Source: Acidobacteriaceae bacterium (GTDB taxonomy: Bacteria > Acidobacteriota > Terriglobia > Terriglobales > Acidobacteriaceae). From it: a stretch of DNA of 6,444 bases. The stretch spans positions 1 to 6,444 of the forward strand of contig PMBA01000292.1 in assembly GCA_003152795.1 (NCBI GenBank), read 5' to 3'. Below the pieces are notes generated by a model that did no database searches, had not been told where the DNA came from, and saw only the letters and a list, made by a program, of their open reading frames with translations. Position 1 is the stretch's first letter, and every line of letters begins with the position of its first letter. The position numbers were made by a program, and so were the translations under genes. Positions 6,021-6,444 of this stretch are shown piece after piece.

Positions 6021-6202
6021 GTATTCACCGGCCTGCATTTCTATAAACAGTTTGCGTGCCAAATGCCGAGATGACGGGCGCAAAGTGCAAGTGCTTTCTT
6101 TTCATAGATATTGTACCTTACTGTTCCCCTGTGGTGCAGCACGTGCGGCGGTAATTTTGGCGGGAACCGATATAAAAACTGCGTGCCCGGGGGGTTCTGC
6201 AA

Positions 6203-6246
6203 GGAATCATCGAAAAAAATTAGTACTATCTCCCGGTGGAATCATC
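6203..6246 (+). repeat. 9-bp direct repeat in the dehydrogenase upstream region
   Basis: GGAATCATC occurs at 6203-6211 and 6238-6246, a 35-bp period, just before the dehydrogenase start at 6257. Spacing is near three helical turns plus a few bases. It could be a regulator site, but a 9-bp repeat in about 400 bp can arise by chance. Confidence 0.3.
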
Positions 6247-6256
6247 CCATTGAATT

Positions 6257-6444
6257 ATGAGGCAATTGAGGTTTCGACGACCATGGTTTGCGTTGCTTCT
6301 TTTGGTGCCGGCAATACTTGCTGAGGGCGATTTTGCCCAAGCCGAGAAAACTCGCTTCGATCTCGCGCAACTGAAAACGCCGCCGGGATTCCACATCTCG
6401 GTTTTTGCCGAAGACGTGGACGGCGCGCGCATGATGATCTTCAC
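6257..6444 (+). CDS. Exported PQQ-type sugar (sorbosone) dehydrogenase-like protein, N-terminus (3' end outside window)
   Basis: The first 62 codons begin with a basic N-region and hydrophobic core (MRQLRFRRPWFALLLLVPAI), a signal peptide with likely cleavage between residues 22 and 28. A mature start, RFDLAQLKTPPGFHISVFAED, follows and then GARMMIF. The pattern leu-lys-x-PPGF-x-ISVFAE followed by an ARMM/F segment is how L-sorbosone dehydrogenase/PQQ-dependent glucose dehydrogenase-like beta-propellers start after their signal. The enzyme would oxidise a sugar or aldose in the periplasm using PQQ, but the propeller and cofactor residues lie outside the window, so function is inferred from about 25 residues. 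ATG 6257 is fixed by an in-frame TGA at 6251-6253. There is no good ribosome-binding site; GGTGGA lies 16 nt upstream. It is transcribed away from the OmpA-like gene. Confidence 0.65.
   Translation, partial: MRQLRFRRPWFALLLLVPAILAEGDFAQAEKTRFDLAQLKTPPGFHISVFAEDVDGARMMIF

Larger units (their letters stand above)
5867..6256. promoter_or_regulatory. 390-bp divergent intergenic region
   Basis: This region separates the OmpA-like gene (minus) from the dehydrogenase gene (plus) and should contain both promoters. I see no convincing coding frame in it. Promoter candidates are weak. On the minus strand there is TATAGA (6045-6040) with TCGGCA 18 bp upstream, and an isolated TACAAT (6115-6110). On the plus strand there is TATAAA (6171-6176) without a good -35 box. 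GTTCCC (6123-6128) and GGGAAC (6162-6167) form a wide inverted pair around the palindrome GCACGTGC (6139-6146). Two hairpins in the OmpA leader orientation and a 9-bp repeat are listed separately. Confidence 0.6.

Noticed and set aside
5754..6083. 109-residue minus-strand frame spanning the OmpA leader
   Set aside because: It runs out of frame into the OmpA-like gene, has no recognisable domain and no ribosome-binding site; the true gene starts at 5866.
6123..6185. ECF sigma promoter GGAAC plus CGTG for the dehydrogenase gene
   Set aside because: The spacer between GGAAC (6163-6167) and CGTG (6182-6185) is 14 bp, shorter than the usual 16-17, so it is not called as a promoter.
5890..6324. 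144-residue plus-strand frame in the divergent intergenic region
   Set aside because: It overlaps the dehydrogenase start in another frame, has irregular composition and no supporting start signals.

Overview
The window carries eight protein-coding genes, two of them cut by the window edges, in an ordinary chromosomal arrangement. I see no tRNA or rRNA gene, insertion sequence, phage gene, CRISPR array or toxin-antitoxin pair. High GC, heavy GCG/GGC codon use, GTG and TTG starts, an Ala/Gln-rich OmpA-type envelope protein and a sorbosone-dehydrogenase-like exported enzyme suggest a soil bacterium, most likely an Acidobacteriota (Koribacter-like) lineage. That placement is inference from gene content, not a phylogenetic result.

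Layout. Bases 1-486 (+) hold the 3' end of tyrS with its S4 RNA-binding domain. Facing it are five genes on the minus strand, transcribed from about 4850 down to 458: ogt (O6-alkylguanine-DNA alkyltransferase), an SRPBCC/START-like protein, an APC-superfamily amino acid or polyamine permease, an amidase-signature hydrolase, and a small four-helix membrane protein. The last gene overlaps tyrS tail to tail by 29 bp. Gaps inside the run are 32, 90, 88 and 71 bp, so one long transcript is possible but not proven. A plausible sigma70 promoter (TTGACC, 17 bp spacer, GATAGG) and a tandem 10-bp direct repeat lie upstream of ogt.

Next (5000-5866, minus) is a secreted OmpA-like protein that ends in a textbook rho-independent terminator at 4947-4979. 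This separates it from the ogt run. A 390-bp region (5867-6256) then divides it from a divergent plus-strand gene that starts at 6257 and runs off the window. That gene encodes the N-terminus of an exported PQQ-type sugar (sorbosone) dehydrogenase-like protein. The divergent region holds two hairpins in the OmpA leader orientation, a 9-bp direct repeat and a palindromic cluster.

Functional reading. The permease and amidase could form an uptake-and-hydrolysis pair for an amide or amine compound. ogt repairs alkylated DNA; the SRPBCC and small membrane proteins have no assignable substrate. I found no clear undescribed system. The points most worth a second look are the OmpA domain lacking its usual peptidoglycan-binding Asp, the direct repeat above ogt, the TTG-started permease with an overlapping mini-ORF, and the terminator-like hairpin in the OmpA leader.
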